A stretch of DNA of 64,000 nucleotides. Source: Penelope pileata. Taxonomy: Eukaryota > Chordata > Aves > Galliformes > Cracidae. The translations under genes were made by a program, and so were the position numbers. The stretch lies in the NCBI GenBank assembly GCA_013396635.1, contig WBMW01004135.1:1636162-1700161 (forward strand). Reading direction: 5' to 3'. Below, one piece after another: positions 23,890 to 37,300 of the stretch; the stretch's first letter is position 1; each line of letters opens with the position of its first letter. The notes beneath the pieces were generated by a model. That model searched no databases and had not been told where the DNA came from. It was given only the letters and a program-made list of their open reading frames with translations.

Positions 23890-26800
23890 AAACAATATCT
23901 CCTCCCCCTAAACAACACAAGGAATTTTGCTCATTTACTTAGAGTATTAGTTCCCATAGCTCCAATCTTTTACAAAACGTTTAATACATAGGACATTGCT
24001 AAATTTATTATTTGCCTCCACTGAATTCCTCTACTAGTCGTGTGTTCTCAGCTACAATCAACTTCCCAGGTTGGGAAGTACTTTAACTAAATACTATTCT
24101 AAATTACATATCAAGACAAAGAACACGTTGTTAACATCACCATACACAAACCATGGTTCATAGAAAAACCCACCTGATATTTCAAAGAAAAATCAGACTT
24201 TGAAATCAGAGGCCCTACAGCTAAAATCCCACCAGCAACAGCCGGCCCCTTTTAGGTCAGGGGACCCTTAGACTGGCACCCAATGTATTTCAAACGTATA
24301 GTACTTACAGTATAGCCTAGCACCACAATCTACTATCATCACTTAATAGAAAAAAAGATTATAGGAACAGGTTCATCCAAACCAGAACCTCCCGAAAGAC
24401 AGAACGTTGTTCAGAGGGCATGAACACCATGATGGTTTTTCCCTGACTCCTCACCACTAGGCACATCAGGATGATCAGGTCCACGGACTCTCCTCTTCAG
24501 GTGGCTGGTATTTCAAAACAACATCTGTTGCTGGCCAGAAGTTGTGCGAAACTAAATACTTACATACAAAGCCAATCAAATTCATTTTGCAATGTTGTTC
24601 CTAAAGTTGTAAAGTTTGTGTTCTGGATCTCATTTCAGACCATATTAGATTTTTATTTTATTCAAAAAGGTTTTTCACATCCCTACTGGGTTGTCCCAAA
24701 ACTGCCTAATTTCCTAATAGTCTCACTCCTTTTGTGAAGTTTAGGTCTTATGGATCAGTTCTTCAATAGTCACAAATGGACCTAAGAAGAGGTGAGCTAT
24801 GATCAAGCAGGCAATGTTAGCATTCCCTTTGGTACTGCAAAAAATCAGATGGAAATTGTTATAATGGGTAGCAGCAGGTCTCCGAGAGGTTGCAGGAGAG
24901 TCCATTTGATAAAGTTTAACACCTTTACGTTGTGAGAGTTCACACATTTCCTCTGATACATCTGCACCAAGAGATCAGTGTGTTCCTAGCAGCTAGAGGT
25001 GTGAAACTTTCTCCTATTCCATGGCAAAAGCACTTTCATTTGATTAATAGCAGGCAAGAAATTTGAAGAAGAAAAAAAAAACAGCAAACAAACAAAACAA
25101 ACAAAAGGGACTCAATGAGAGACAACAATTTCATGATTACCTTGGTCACAGAATTGCCAGACAATGAAGAGTTTTTGCACTGCTTTATGCAAGCTGTTCA
25201 TCAATACGCTCAGGACTCCACCCTGACAAACCTCCTGTAAGTTTTCTCTGAAATGGCTTAGCAGAAGTTTTCTAAAAGGCTACAGGAACATTGTGTCAAG
25301 AATATATCCAGATATATATCCAGCACACACAGAAACATCCCCCACACAGGAGTCATTGTTCATATGGACTAAAAAAGAGTCTGTGCTCACAGAAAGCCTC
25401 AAGCAGCTCAGTGAGCCCCAGGGAGTGCAGCTGTCCTCATGTCCAGGAGTACAACAAGGATAAGGAAACAGTTATTTGCGGAGGGCAGGTCTGGAACACA
25501 AGGAACTTGCCAAATCCTGACCTAATTCTGGAAAAATAAATCAACTTTTTTATCTGAGGTCCCCTATTGGTCTAGTATTTTGCAGTAAAACCCGCTTTAA
25601 CTAAAGAAAGCTCTAACTGGAAATTTGGATTAAAACCACCAGTTGCTAACCTAAGAGCAGCTCTAGAGTAGTGCATTCACTTGGAAGACTGAAAAGAAGA
25701 TCTTGAAGCAAAGGCTGGGTGCTGATTAGGGAGATTTTCCTATTCTGGCCAAGTGTCATCTTCATGACACGCAAGAGCACAGGATCTTACACAAATGGAT
25801 GGATGCTGTAAGAAGGCAGACTGGCTGATTGTTTTGAAGAGCTAAGAAGGTTTTGTCTAAGCAATACCTAAGTGATCCAAAGTGTAATTTTTAATGTTAC
25901 GTGCCAAACACAGTGGCGCTTTTGGAAAATATGTATATTCATGGAGAGGTTATGCCATGGCTAATGCATCCAGGCTCTGTATGGCATAATCACAGATTTT
26001 TTTCATGCATTCATTGGGTTTTTATATATTTATTTCCAAATGAGATACTGGAATAGCCAGTGTATGCCTTGCCAAAATAGCAGCTGATTCGGTCTGAATC
26101 AGGGCAAGATGCACTCACAAATGAACTCTGAAGGTTTATGCTAAATGTTGCATGGGAAAGAGCTGACTCTGTATTTTGAAATGGGCTGCATAGTCCATGG
26201 CAGGCAATTACCCTCAAAAGTGCAGGGTTCCATGAAGTAGAAGACATTAGTGGAACAAAGCCCAAAAATATCTCTTATCTTTTTTCTCATACCCTGCTCC
26301 TACAACCCAGGCATGCCTGTCAATCAACAAGCATTATATCTGATCTTTTCAGTGCCACCATGAACAGAAAGAGCAATGGCCACAGGATTTATTTGGAGGG
26401 GAGATTACAAAGTGACTCAAAATGAAAACTCACTGACATAAGGTACCTCACACTGAAAGGCAAAAAAAAACCAAACCCCAAACCCAACAGTAAACGAAAT
26501 TTTAAGGGCAGATAAACCTTGGAACCATTCAATTTTTGGTCTTGATGGCAGTGCTCAAATCCTGTGACACACGATGCTTCTCACTGCATGGATTAGTGTC
26601 CAAACGTACCATATCCAGCACAACTCACCTGGACCTGGCATTTGATGCATGTGATGTTCATGCACATGTTCAAAGGAGATGTCTCACTGCACTGTCCCAA
26701 ACTCTGAGTTCGAATAGGCACTAATTTGCAAACAAATAAGAACACACACACATGACATAGGGTGTGCAAGCTCATTTAAAAATAAATTAGCACGTTCAGG

Positions 26801-28904
26801 GTATGACCAGGAGAGGGTGTCTTCATTGCCTTTCAGCAGTTCTGTGAGCCAAGAAGTACTCAGACGTTTAGTGAGTATCACTCTACTGACACAGGAATCC
26901 TCAGCTGGTGGTGGTTTTGATTCTGCCAGTAAGTAGACAGATTCAAGATAATGAGAAAAAAAAAAAAAGGAGAAGCTGCTTTTTAAAGTAAATATGAAAG
27001 AAGAAGAGTATACAGACTAAGAAAACTCACAGCTCGTAATTTCACTGAAGATCTGGAAACGTACAGTGGTGCTGGATGGTACCTAACAGACTGTATTTCA
27101 CAAGGTGCCATCCCTCCAGCGTGAAATGTAGATTCCTATTACGCTGTCAACTCTAATTCAACATTTGCTATAGCGTGTATTTCTAGAACTGAAAACTATT
27201 TATATAACATCCATTTATGTTGCACCTTACATCCCACAGCATCTGAGAGTGCGAGCCCAACTGATAAATCAGCTGTACGTAGGGATCGCTTCAGCCGCCA
27301 CTGAAGTGCAGCAGCTGTTTAACTGTACATGGTAATCCTGCAGACCTTTTTATGAGGGGAAACAGCATCAGGCTGGATGAGATGGAAGTGCATTGAGACC
27401 AGCAGAAATGCAATTGCTTAGATTGTGATCTGGTGCTAGCACACTGATTGTAGCTAAGCACCATTACTGCACAACCACTCTCCAGCCCAGCTTAATATTC
27501 TGCAGGTAACTTGCAGATTTTGAGGATAGTGCCCTAATTAATCTTCCAGTGCATTTTTATATCCAGCTTATAATTCCTACATATTTGGAAACAGTTTTAA
27601 TGAAGTGTACATGTCAATTTAAAGCAAGAACTAATGACACAGCAGATTTTATCCTCTGGAAACCACAGTTTCTATAACATATTTTGATGAAACCTTTGGC
27701 AGCTAGGGGTCACACTACTTTAATCGTACATCAGCAAAGAAAGAAAGGACTAACATATATATTCACACCTGAAAAGGCCACCAAAAAGGAGAAAATGCAA
27801 GGCTGGGGCAGTAAATTTTTTAATGCTTATCAGCTGCAGAAAGGTATCCACATAATAGACTTCATAGGACAAATTTATGGTTCTGCAAATGTTCCCTTCA
27901 TTTAAATCAGCATTTCAGTGACTTGATATCCGCAAATCACCCTAAAATCCTGATGGGCTGAAATACTAAATGCCACAATGGACCATCTAACGTTCATTCT
28001 TCCTGGTAAACAGGGAGGAGGATCTATCATAATGACACTGAGGCCTTTTGAGAAGCCCAAGGTCTGGCAATTATGCATATGAGGCTGAGTGTTTAAGTCC
28101 AATAATGGGGCTTAGTGATGGATGGATCATCCCTTCCTGTACTTCTAAGATGCTTGTGATAGCTGAATTGTCCCCAAGTGGTACCCATAAATTTTGGCCT
28201 TTCAAAAAAGCCCACATATTGTGTAGGTATCACCCAAAGCCCTCATTAGTTAGACAGTGACCTTTGCTGCGTGACTATCAGGCAAAAGCCTAGAAAAGGC
28301 CTGTGTTCGATTAGCACTGCAATTTGTTCATTATCTCCTGACAGGAATTTGCAAGTGTCAAAGACAATTCTGTTATGAAAAGGTCAAGATCTGAACCGGG
28401 GGGGGTGGGGGAAGAGGGCATCATTCTTAGAAATTCTACCCCAGCAGTAACAACCACTGCCTGAATCGCCATCTGCATCATTCCTGGGTACCAGGAGGCA
28501 GGAGCAGGTAAATCACAATTTCACATAATTCATCTTCACGGGAGTTAAATCACTTCAGGATAAAAACGGGTTTTCTGCTTTTTTACTTAAAATTATGGAA
28601 ATTGTTTCTGACAGCAAATTGCTCCTAATTAATTTACGGTCTCTGCTGGGAAAACGCACTGTACTGTTGATTTCTACCTTCTACAGACTTAATTATAAAA
28701 AAAGCAAAATTTTCCTAAACTATTAACTTCTGTGCTGCCAGATTTAAGACTTACAAGAACTGCAAGGGAGGCCAAGTCTGGCCTATAACCAGCCTGGGGT
28801 TACTCTGCGTGCCCACAAATGAATGATCCCCTCTAGTAGCACCCCCGTAACATAAGGGGGATTATCGCCATTTCAGAACACTTGACTTAGTTTAATTTTG
28901 GATG
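23890..28904. other. single-copy non-coding stretch, possible conserved elements
   Basis: No gene is recognised. Simple tracts include (AAAC)n near 25080-25107, A-rich sequence near 26462-26490, an A12 run near 26950 and a G-rich tract at 28398-28418. The part from about 27100 to 28700 is rich in TAATTA-type sites and has few low-complexity runs, as conserved non-coding DNA often does. Confidence 0.5.
28398..28418 (+). other. G-quadruplex-capable G tract
   Basis: G8 (28398-28405), T, G5 (28407-28411), AAGA, then GGG (28416-28418). The G8 run can supply two of the four G3 tracts, so the motif fits the usual rule of four runs with short loops. It stands out from AT-rich surroundings. Function is unknown. 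Confidence 0.6.
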
Positions 28905-29230
28905 AGAGCTATAAAGATGGCGAAGGGTCTGGAGGGCAAGATATGAGGAGCGGTTGAGGTCCCTTGGTTTGCTCAGCCCAGAGCAGAGGAGGCTGAGGGG
29001 AGGCCTCATGGCGGCTGCAGCTCCTCACAGGGAGCGGAGGGGCAGTGCTGAGCTCTGCTCTCTGGGGACAGCGACAGGGCCTGAGGGAACGGCATGGAGC
29101 TCAGTCAGGGGAGGGACAGGTGGGGGTGAGGAAAAGGTTCTGCACCAGAGGGTGCTGAGCATGGAACAGGCTGCCCAGGGCAGTGGGCATGGCTCCACGC
29201 TGCCGGAGTTCCAGGAGCCTGGAACAGCCT
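28905..29230 (+). mobile_element. CR1 LINE internal/3' segment without tail
   Basis: GATGGCGAAGGGTCTGGAGG, TGAGGAGCGG, TTGAGGTCCCTTGGTTTGCT, CAGAGGAGGCTGAGGGG and CAGGCTGCCCAGGGCAGTGG follow the CR1 order just upstream of the 3' end. The copy is GC-rich compared with its flanks, as this CR1 region usually is. Similarity stops near GCCGGAGTTCCAGGAGCC, so the last 150 or so bases and the octamer tail are missing. A 125-codon open frame spans the copy but is out of register with ORF2 and not a gene. Confidence 0.9.
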
Positions 29231-31082
29231 GGAAACTGGTGGCTGAGGGGCCTGAGAGGGGTATTGTAATTTCTCCCAATGTGCAAAGACAAAAATGTCT
29301 CTTTTCCGATGTTGTCATCCCTGCCATCTAGCCTCCAGCTGAGCCTCAGTGCCAAATTTCCTCATGGCAACGCAGAGGCGTAACAGCCGTTATCCATTCC
29401 CCCCTCTATTATTTTCTTGAGACACAGTCCATTCAATTACACTCTTTATTGGAATTCAAAAGTTGTAGTTATCTCCTTGGCAGCTGATGATAAAGCCTTT
29501 GATAGTGCACACTGGCATTGGGCAAAATGTCAAAAGACCTACTGTACAAGCACAGAAAATCTGACCCACTTTTGTAATACCACAAGGGTCAGTCTAACAT
29601 TAAATCCAGTGGGAAAGTTTGGCACAAGCCCATTTGATCCATGATATTTAATTCTATGAGTCAGATTTACTCAGCTGCTATCATTTTCTAAGCTGTCCCT
29701 GCAGAATGACTCCCATCACTCACTGTGTGAGAGAAAGTAGCAGCAGATCACAGAAGAATCTAGAAAATGTTCTTCTAATATTTTTTACATCACTCCTTCA
29801 CTGACAGCTATGACATTTAAGAGAAGAGAACGATTGGTGAATGAGCATTCAGAGCACTCTTGGTTACCATCAGTGAAACAGCAGCATAGGCACATAAGGG
29901 ACGTGCATATTATTGACGTACAAACAAATATACTCAAGCTTGTTATTCTTTAAACCTTAGACTGCAGAAAAAGGGGCATCCAAAGCAAAGAATTCACATA
30001 GAAGAAAAATGGCAGTTTAAGATTATATATGAGCAAATTAGGGGTAAACAAACAAACCTGCAAGAATGTGAGCAGCTATTTAACAGCAAACAAACCAAAA
30101 AGCAAATAACAACAACAAAGAACAAACAAACAAAAATCCCAACTTCTAAAAGCTCAGAAAAGCAAAGTTTAGACAAGAATTATACAAGTACATGATGAAG
30201 CAGGCCAAGTAAAAAACATCGTCAAAACAAAAAAGGCAAATCATTTGAAATCAGGATATGCAGAATTAATGTGACAAGAATACAGAAAACATAAAGTATG
30301 AATGTAAAATTTGCCACCCAGCAGCCTCCACTATTTCCTTTTTCTCCTACAGATAAACAGTATTCTGATTTACTTGGCCTATGGAGAGTGAATGATTTCA
30401 TTTTGCAGTAACAATTTTTCTTAAAAATGCCAACCCGTGATCAAGTACTGCTTCTCATCCACAAAACTTTTAAACATGTACTTTGATCAGAATTGTAAAT
30501 AAAACTTCACAACATTTATGAAGATGTGTTTGATGTCCTTCACTGTCTCACAAAGCAAACACCACAATCAAAAGTCATCTCAGAAAATTATAACTTACGC
30601 TTACAGTCAGCTGGCTGAAATGTTACTTTAGCTAACTGCTGCCATTAGAGAAAAAGCCTGAACTGCATGACAATAGTTTATCATATAGCAGGTTCTGCCA
30701 ATTCAGCTTGAAAGGGAGCACTACTGAGTTTTTTGTTAAAGAGAAGAATGCAATAATTACAAAATGTAATATGTTATTTTGTGGAAACTTAAGGGAACTT
30801 CTTGAAAAAGGAATATTTACTATTCCTATGGATAAAATGCAGTATGAGCAAGTGATTCATTAAAGATAATCTGGAAAGACATCAGTGATAGCTACTGTGC
30901 AATTCCATCAGATGGAGAAAACAAAAAATTCATCATGCAGTAGGAGACTTGCACATCAAAACAGGTTCCCTTTCATCCCTACGGCATTCCCCAGGAGTTG
31001 CAGAGAATACTGGAACTTTTAAACTAACAGGGCAATGTAACAACACTGGCAGGAGAAGCCAACAAAAGCAAACAGCAAGGAA
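29231..31082. other. single-copy non-coding stretch
   Basis: No gene is recognised. A CAAA/CAA-rich low-complexity patch lies around 30046-30136. Confidence 0.55.
30046..30136. repeat. (CAAA)n/(CAA)n-rich low-complexity patch
   Basis: Interrupted runs of AAAC, AACA and CAAA units. It is a simple repeat without element features. Confidence 0.6.
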
Positions 31083-31310
31083 TCTCTTGACTACTGCAGT
31101 GTGTGGTGTGGGACTGACCCAAAGGACATCTGGCAGGTTCAGCTGGTGCAGGACGTGGCTGCCTGCCATAGAGGATGAGTAAATGGACAAGAGCATATTG
31201 CACCTGCTCTTGGGCTCATGCTGATTGCCAGTTTCATTCCAGGTGCAAACTGAAGTACTGGTTATCAGCTATGAAGTCCTCAGTGATCTAGCAATTCAAT
31301 GACCTCAGAA
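31083..31310 (+). mobile_element. ancient L2/CR1-superfamily LINE remnant (reverse transcriptase C-terminus)
   Basis: The frame beginning at 31083 reads SLDYCSVWCGTDPKDIWQVQ followed by LVQDVAA. This matches the LDYCN..Y.GLP....KLQLVQNAAAR segment that follows the catalytic core in L2-type and related LINE reverse transcriptases. Downstream, after a stop and frameshifts, the DNA still follows the HITPVL..LHWLPV, FK.L..TY.AL segment: GAGCATATTGCACCTG, TTGCCAGTTTCATTCC and CTATGAAGTCCTCAGTGATC. The copy is inactive and old. I cannot decide between the L2, L3 and CR1 clades by eye, and the ends are approximate. Confidence 0.72.
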
Positions 31311-34300
31311 CATAAAACAAGGTGGCTTGATTTTCTTGGGGTCTGTATTATAGGGTAAAGCTATTGACCTAACCAAAATATTCCCTGCCCTGATCGCTAC
31401 CCCAATTGTCTAGCATTCTGTTTCACTTTGCTGGTACTGAAGGTCTCTGGACATGGTACTGTACCTAATTGTCCGTCAGAACATGCACTTCCTCCCCATG
31501 GGTTTCATTAGGTGAGGCATCCTGCATCTGGATTTTCTATGGCAGCAGCAGTGATTCCCTCTTCTTCCAAAGATCAAACAATTTTTCATGAAAACTTCAG
31601 CATAAGCAACAGTTTTAACAGCAAAGCAGATGGTGTTTGTTGAATGTGCACTATTTATTCAGGGTTAAGCTTCTGCCTTTCATTTAATGTTGTGACACTT
31701 GAGTGCATCTGCGATGGGCGCCTTATAAGTGTCTGCAACTGTGAAAGTTCAGTGAGTAAGATGGACCACAAAGATTTAGGAAAAGTGGAATGAGAAAGAG
31801 CAGGAACACTATTTGAGTGGGATAGCTGACTGGTGTGAGATCCAGAACAGAGGCTGTCTCTCCCAAAACCTATCTCAGGACATCATATCAGTCACGCAAT
31901 CCCTCTTTGTTAATCATAAGAGAAGAAAAAAATCAAACTCACCCTGATTTTACATACAGGCTGAGCTTACGAATCGACAAGTTACAAAGTATGCCACTAC
32001 TGTGACCACCATTAGCATTCCTGCACAACCAGCTTTAACATTAAATGGTTTCCAACAACCCAAATGCTAAGCATCACAAGAGCAAGTCATTTAATGACTG
32101 AAGCAAACACCATTCAGTCTTTCTGATGCTCAGGAGACATGCCTATTAGATTTCCAGAATATTTCCCACTTTTCCAAATGCTCTCCCCATTCAAAGCTAG
32201 AGGACCTGCTGGCCAAATATTCCTCCTTTACCACTATTGTATGCTCTATAAAGAAATCATTTTATTCCTAAATTCTAGTAACAGCATGAGATTCAAGGAT
32301 TCTGCTCTACAGGTACAGCGACTGAAACCAGAATGCTCCCTAGCTAACTGAAGTATCTTAAAGTGAAGTGTTCAGCTACCAAATTCACTAACGTGATCAA
32401 AATCTTCCAAAGGTGGATCTTGATTATTTATTTACAAAAAGACCACTTACAATAATTACATTTGATGAGAAATTATTTAAATATATTTTTTTCTGCCAGC
32501 ACAAATGTTCTGGGACAATGTCAGCCTGCTTGGCAGAAGTCAGTAACAACATTCCCACTTGAATTTGTCCTGAATTTTCCCCACACATTAAGGAAAACTG
32601 TGTCTCAGTTTTTTGTCTGGAGAATGCTTGCTTGCAATAACTCTTGAATGTGTTGAGCTATTTCAAACTATTAGATAAAGGGTAGCGGTCGGCAAAATAA
32701 GAAGTGCCTTCTCTCCTTATGAAAACAAGCAGACCATTCAAGGGGAAAGAGACTATTAAAATGTTTTAATCAGGGGAAAATTTGTAGTATGAGCTCACTA
32801 CTTATTAAAGATCAGAAAATCTGTACTTGCAAGCAGGCATTATTAATCTTGCTGTGAACAGAACTGCTTATTCTAAAAGGGTGCATGGTATTGCTCTGCT
32901 TACAAGATCTAAGATGATGAATTCATCAAATGTCAAACTAACTGTTTATACAACATAAATGGAGCAGAGGCAGGCACTAATAGGGCTTTCTGTGTGTATT
33001 AGGTAAGCTGCTTTCTCTCCAAATAACCACTCCAAAAAAGCAAATTCCTCATGCTTGTTTGTGGGTCAGGAGATAGCACCTCTATAGGATGAAGAACAAA
33101 TCTTGGAGAAGCAAAGCAGAGCCAGGCAAAATGCGGAGTCTCTGCCAGAAAGCTTTTTACACAGACCTCACATGGCTCTGCTGGAAAAGAGGTGAGAGCT
33201 TTGCATCTGGACAGTGAAGCTGCCAGAGCCACCCCAAGAGTGATAGAGAAAAACATAGAGGAGGAATGCCAAGGGCAGCACAAACATCTCCGCCAGCACG
33301 GGAACGTGATGCCAAGTGAAGAGCACAATTGCATGCCTTCACCTTGGAAATGGCATGCCTGTTTAATAAAGTAAATTTGGATGAAGGAACAACTTGCCTG
33401 GGTGTATTTTTTACACATTTTTAAACTATGGAAAAAGAATATGTGACAAAAACACTTGTGTCTGCACCTATAGCAAGCCCAGAGGTAGTGTGAAAGCTGC
33501 CAGCATAACTAAATGAAATCTACATTGATGCCAGCCACAGCCCTCAACTGAGCAAAATATTGCAGAACTTGGCAGCTGGGGTCTCTGATTGCCGTTCAAA
33601 CAGGTGGAGAGGAGTACAAATGAGACCTCAGAATCGGGTGAGTCCAGAGCCAGAGAATCAATGGATTGAAATGATAATGCCAGAGATTGCAGAAAACAGT
33701 GGAAATATAAAAAGAAGAAAAAAATGGACAAGAGTGAAGCTAAACCATGACACGAACGCCCGAGGTGGGCCAGAAAACCTTGCAACTCTTGACAATTAAA
33801 TAGTAAATTCATACTTTACTTCCTATTTGTATTTAGATCGTAGACTTTATAAGGCATAATGCACATTAGCATTAGGATAGCCTCTGGAGCACACTGAGCA
33901 CATTAACTCCACAAAGCACTGAAAATACAACATCAATGTTGTCAGGCAACCGTTTGCAAAAATCCAGATTATTCCTTCCTTTGATCCCTGACAAACAGAA
34001 GCCTCAGATGCCTTTGAGAAAACATCCTCATCAATATCGAAATATTTACAGAGCAGTCTACAACAGGGAGGGAAAGAACTAAAGTGGGAAAATGAAACTT
34101 TTGAACCACGGCCTTCCAGAACCTTCTTTAAAAACAAAGGAATATGGGAGACATGCAGAGAATAGCAGTAAGTCTTTACCTTTAGGTCTGCCATTACATC
34201 AGAGCCTGAGCTGGTGGCAAATCAAAGCCACATCCATCTGTGGACTGTTTGCAGGCAAACTGGTTTTGCAAATACAGTTGTGGTATCAGTCCCATTCCTC

Positions 34301-37300
34301 ACTGTTACAATTGACACTAATTAACACCCCTGCTGACAGCCTTAGGGGAAAAGGCCAGGGGCTGAATGAGCCTAAAGACTGGCTTGCCCTCTTCTTCATC
34401 TAGCTTTCCTCCATCAGGAGAAGAGTTGAGACGTGCTGGGACACTGCTGGAGCTACCAGGGCTATTGAGTCTGCTGTGGGCACACACACTGCACCTTTGA
34501 TACTGAAGCCTCTAGTCCACCTGGATCTCCACATATTCCTTTGCTTATAGAAAAACAAACAGCAGCAACAAACAGAAGGCACAATGTACAGATAGAGCCT
34601 AGAAAAGACCTTACAAAAAGATAGCAATAATTGTTTGTCAGCATTCAGCATACTCTCCATTAAAATTCAAAAAATAACCCAGACCCCAAAATGCTTATGG
34701 ATAAGAAGTGTGGTTTATGCGGTATTATTTCTACTTCTTATGCACAGGAGCATCTTGCTGCTAACACCGTTCTAGAAGTGTTAGGTTACCCTGTCAAACT
34801 TTTTAAGTATGCCACTGAGAAGAAAAGACCAACGCAGTGATGAAACTGAGGAAGTGTTCTCAGACGTTTCTAATGTACCAGCTTTTGCAGAAGGTAATGA
34901 CTTTGGTGTATCAGTGAATAAGGTCTTCACACTCCCAAAGCTGATATCTAGTGTGTAAAAGAGTAGAGCCCTTGTACACATGAAGAGTAACCTTGGAAGG
35001 CAGACCATGTTTATACTAACCAGGGAACGACTGCTACCAAGTGAGATGTTGTCCAAACAAATCTGCTAAACAGAGTAGTATTTCTGGAGTAAATCAGCCT
35101 CTCATTTGGCTTTACTTCAGTCTTCTATCAAGTAGCTTTTCTCCTTACAGGCCATTTAAGGAATCAAAACTAAACAAAAGAATGAATAAGAAAGCATTAA
35201 AAAAAAAAAAACATTTTCAGTGCATTCAAGCCCCACTCCCTGATCAAATGCAACTGCTTACCCCATCGTAATCAAATTTAAAAACTATCCTCTAGACTGT
35301 TCAGTAAGAAGTTCTAGAAGTTCAAGCAGAGAAAGAAGTGTTTCATAAAAGGGAAGCCTGTAAAAATAATTCATATAGAAATAAATATATAATATACATG
35401 AAAGGTAATATCAATGATTAATATCAAATCCTTGTTGAAGTAAGATGAATTGATTACTGAAAGTTGCTCAGAAACAAAGTGGTATCATTAGAGGAACAGG
35501 CTGGCATCCAGCTAACCTACTGCTTCAGTTCTAGCACCAATCAACGTCAACCGTTTCCTGAGAAAAAAGTGTTTGGCAATGGAGTACTATACTGTGCTGG
35601 GATACCCTGCATTTCAAGTCCTGATGCATGAAATGTGACACTTTTTTTTTTTCTCCTAGGCTGTAGAAAATATAGCGCATAAAACTGTAATATTATTTCA
35701 AATTAGAAATCTTTGAAAAAGGAGTTGGAATCTTGTTTTGCACTTTTAAGAGAGGAGACTGTTCGAAGATACTCAACAGTGCACCTACAGCAGGCTGTTC
35801 TCATACATGAGATGCAACAGGAGCAGGGTTTCAGAATTCCTGCTTATAGTATATCTTGTGGCAGGCAGAAGTCTAAAATATTGCATACGGTTCTCAAGGC
35901 TTGCAGTCAGACTGCAAGGTAACAATGAGTGAATTCTTAGAAGGCAAGTAAGCATGTGGTTCTGGCAACATCGGTCCTTTCTAAAAATGAATTGGCTTTT
36001 AACAATGGTAAAATATACTTCAAGGTAAAAAAATTCAGGACATGAGAGCATATCCAGTTAATAGATGTATTAATACATTTCTGAATGATTTCACATGTGA
36101 AAATCAACAGTTTTCCTTGGGCAGAAGTCCAGCCTCCCAGTGATAAGAGCTAATAGCTAAATATTGTTCAAATGATAAAACAGCAAATACTTAAATGCTC
36201 TCCTTTCTACATGATGCATTGCAATAACAACTTTTATTTTACTTTGTTAACAGTGTTTTTTTGCTCACTAAATTAAACAATACTAAAGACAATTCAATTT
36301 CAGAACATTTTGGTGATGCTCTGAGTTAAAAAGGAAATTGAGAGAAACATTTGACAACCAGTAAGTTGACGAGACATTTACTTCCTCTATATGACATCCC
36401 AAGCATTTTAAGTTTTGAAGACAGTCTCTTATTATCTGCACTTATCATGCTTTGGTTCACATCACGCAGCAATCCAGGAGCACACAAAATGGATTCCTCT
36501 CAGATGAAATTAAATCAGAAGATGTGCTCCAGCCTCCAGCTCAAGTCAGCAGATGAGAGCTGGTCCAAAGTAAAAACCTCAGAAACATACAGTACAGGCA
36601 TGATGTTTTCAGCACCAACTGTTCTGCTCTAAAAATCCATTCCTGCCAGTCCACACAATTTGCAAGTCTAAACATAGCCTGAGTAAGACAATTTAGGATT
36701 AGATTTGAGCATTTCTCTCTATTGTCACCATTCTGGCGCCTCTTTGCATTTTCAAAGTAAATGTTTTCAGCTATTTTAGTTGTACAGGGCAAAACGGAAC
36801 AAATATTTTGGTACTTTTCACTTTTTGCTTCTGTGACATAAGTAGTGGCTGATGGGAAGCAAAACAAATACTGCAGATTGTTTTAATTCCTGTCAAGGCT
36901 GTTATTACATTGCTTACATACAAAAAAAGTTCATTTTATTTTAGAAAAAGTTTCCAAAATAACATGGCTGCTGCTTCACATTGCTGCTGTTGAATAGTCC
37001 AGACTATCTCTACATCCTCCCTGCTGCATCCCAGGCCCCTGCTTGCTGCCCTGGCAAAGCCTCTGTTTGCATACCTCTGTCTCCTGCTTTTCTTTACATG
37101 CCCTTTCTTTGGATAGACAGAGGATGAATCAAAATAATCCTTTTGGTTTCTGAGCCAAAACAAAATGTGCATCCACACAGTGGACCTTTCTTTGGGAGCA
37201 TCCCAAATCTTTGAATCCTGGTTATTCTCCATAATTACTCAAAGAATGAGCAGAAGTAGCAGCTTATTTCACTGCAGTTGCAAGAGAAAAGGAGTGTACA

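Noticed and set aside
28954..29331. 125-codon frame with a start and GC-rich composition
   Set aside because: It lies on a CR1 copy in a non-ORF2 frame. Openness follows from the GC content.
35660..35918. Exon-like segment: T-rich acceptor (TTCTCCTAG) and AAG/GTAACA donor around an open stretch
   Set aside because: An in-frame stop lies inside it at 35704 and the open part resembles no protein. Single acceptor and donor look-alikes are common in 64 kb.
36936..37232. 98-codon minus-strand frame with a polar, protein-like composition
   Set aside because: No recognised domain or splice signals, and no codon pattern distinct from the flanks. Chance is the better explanation without homology.
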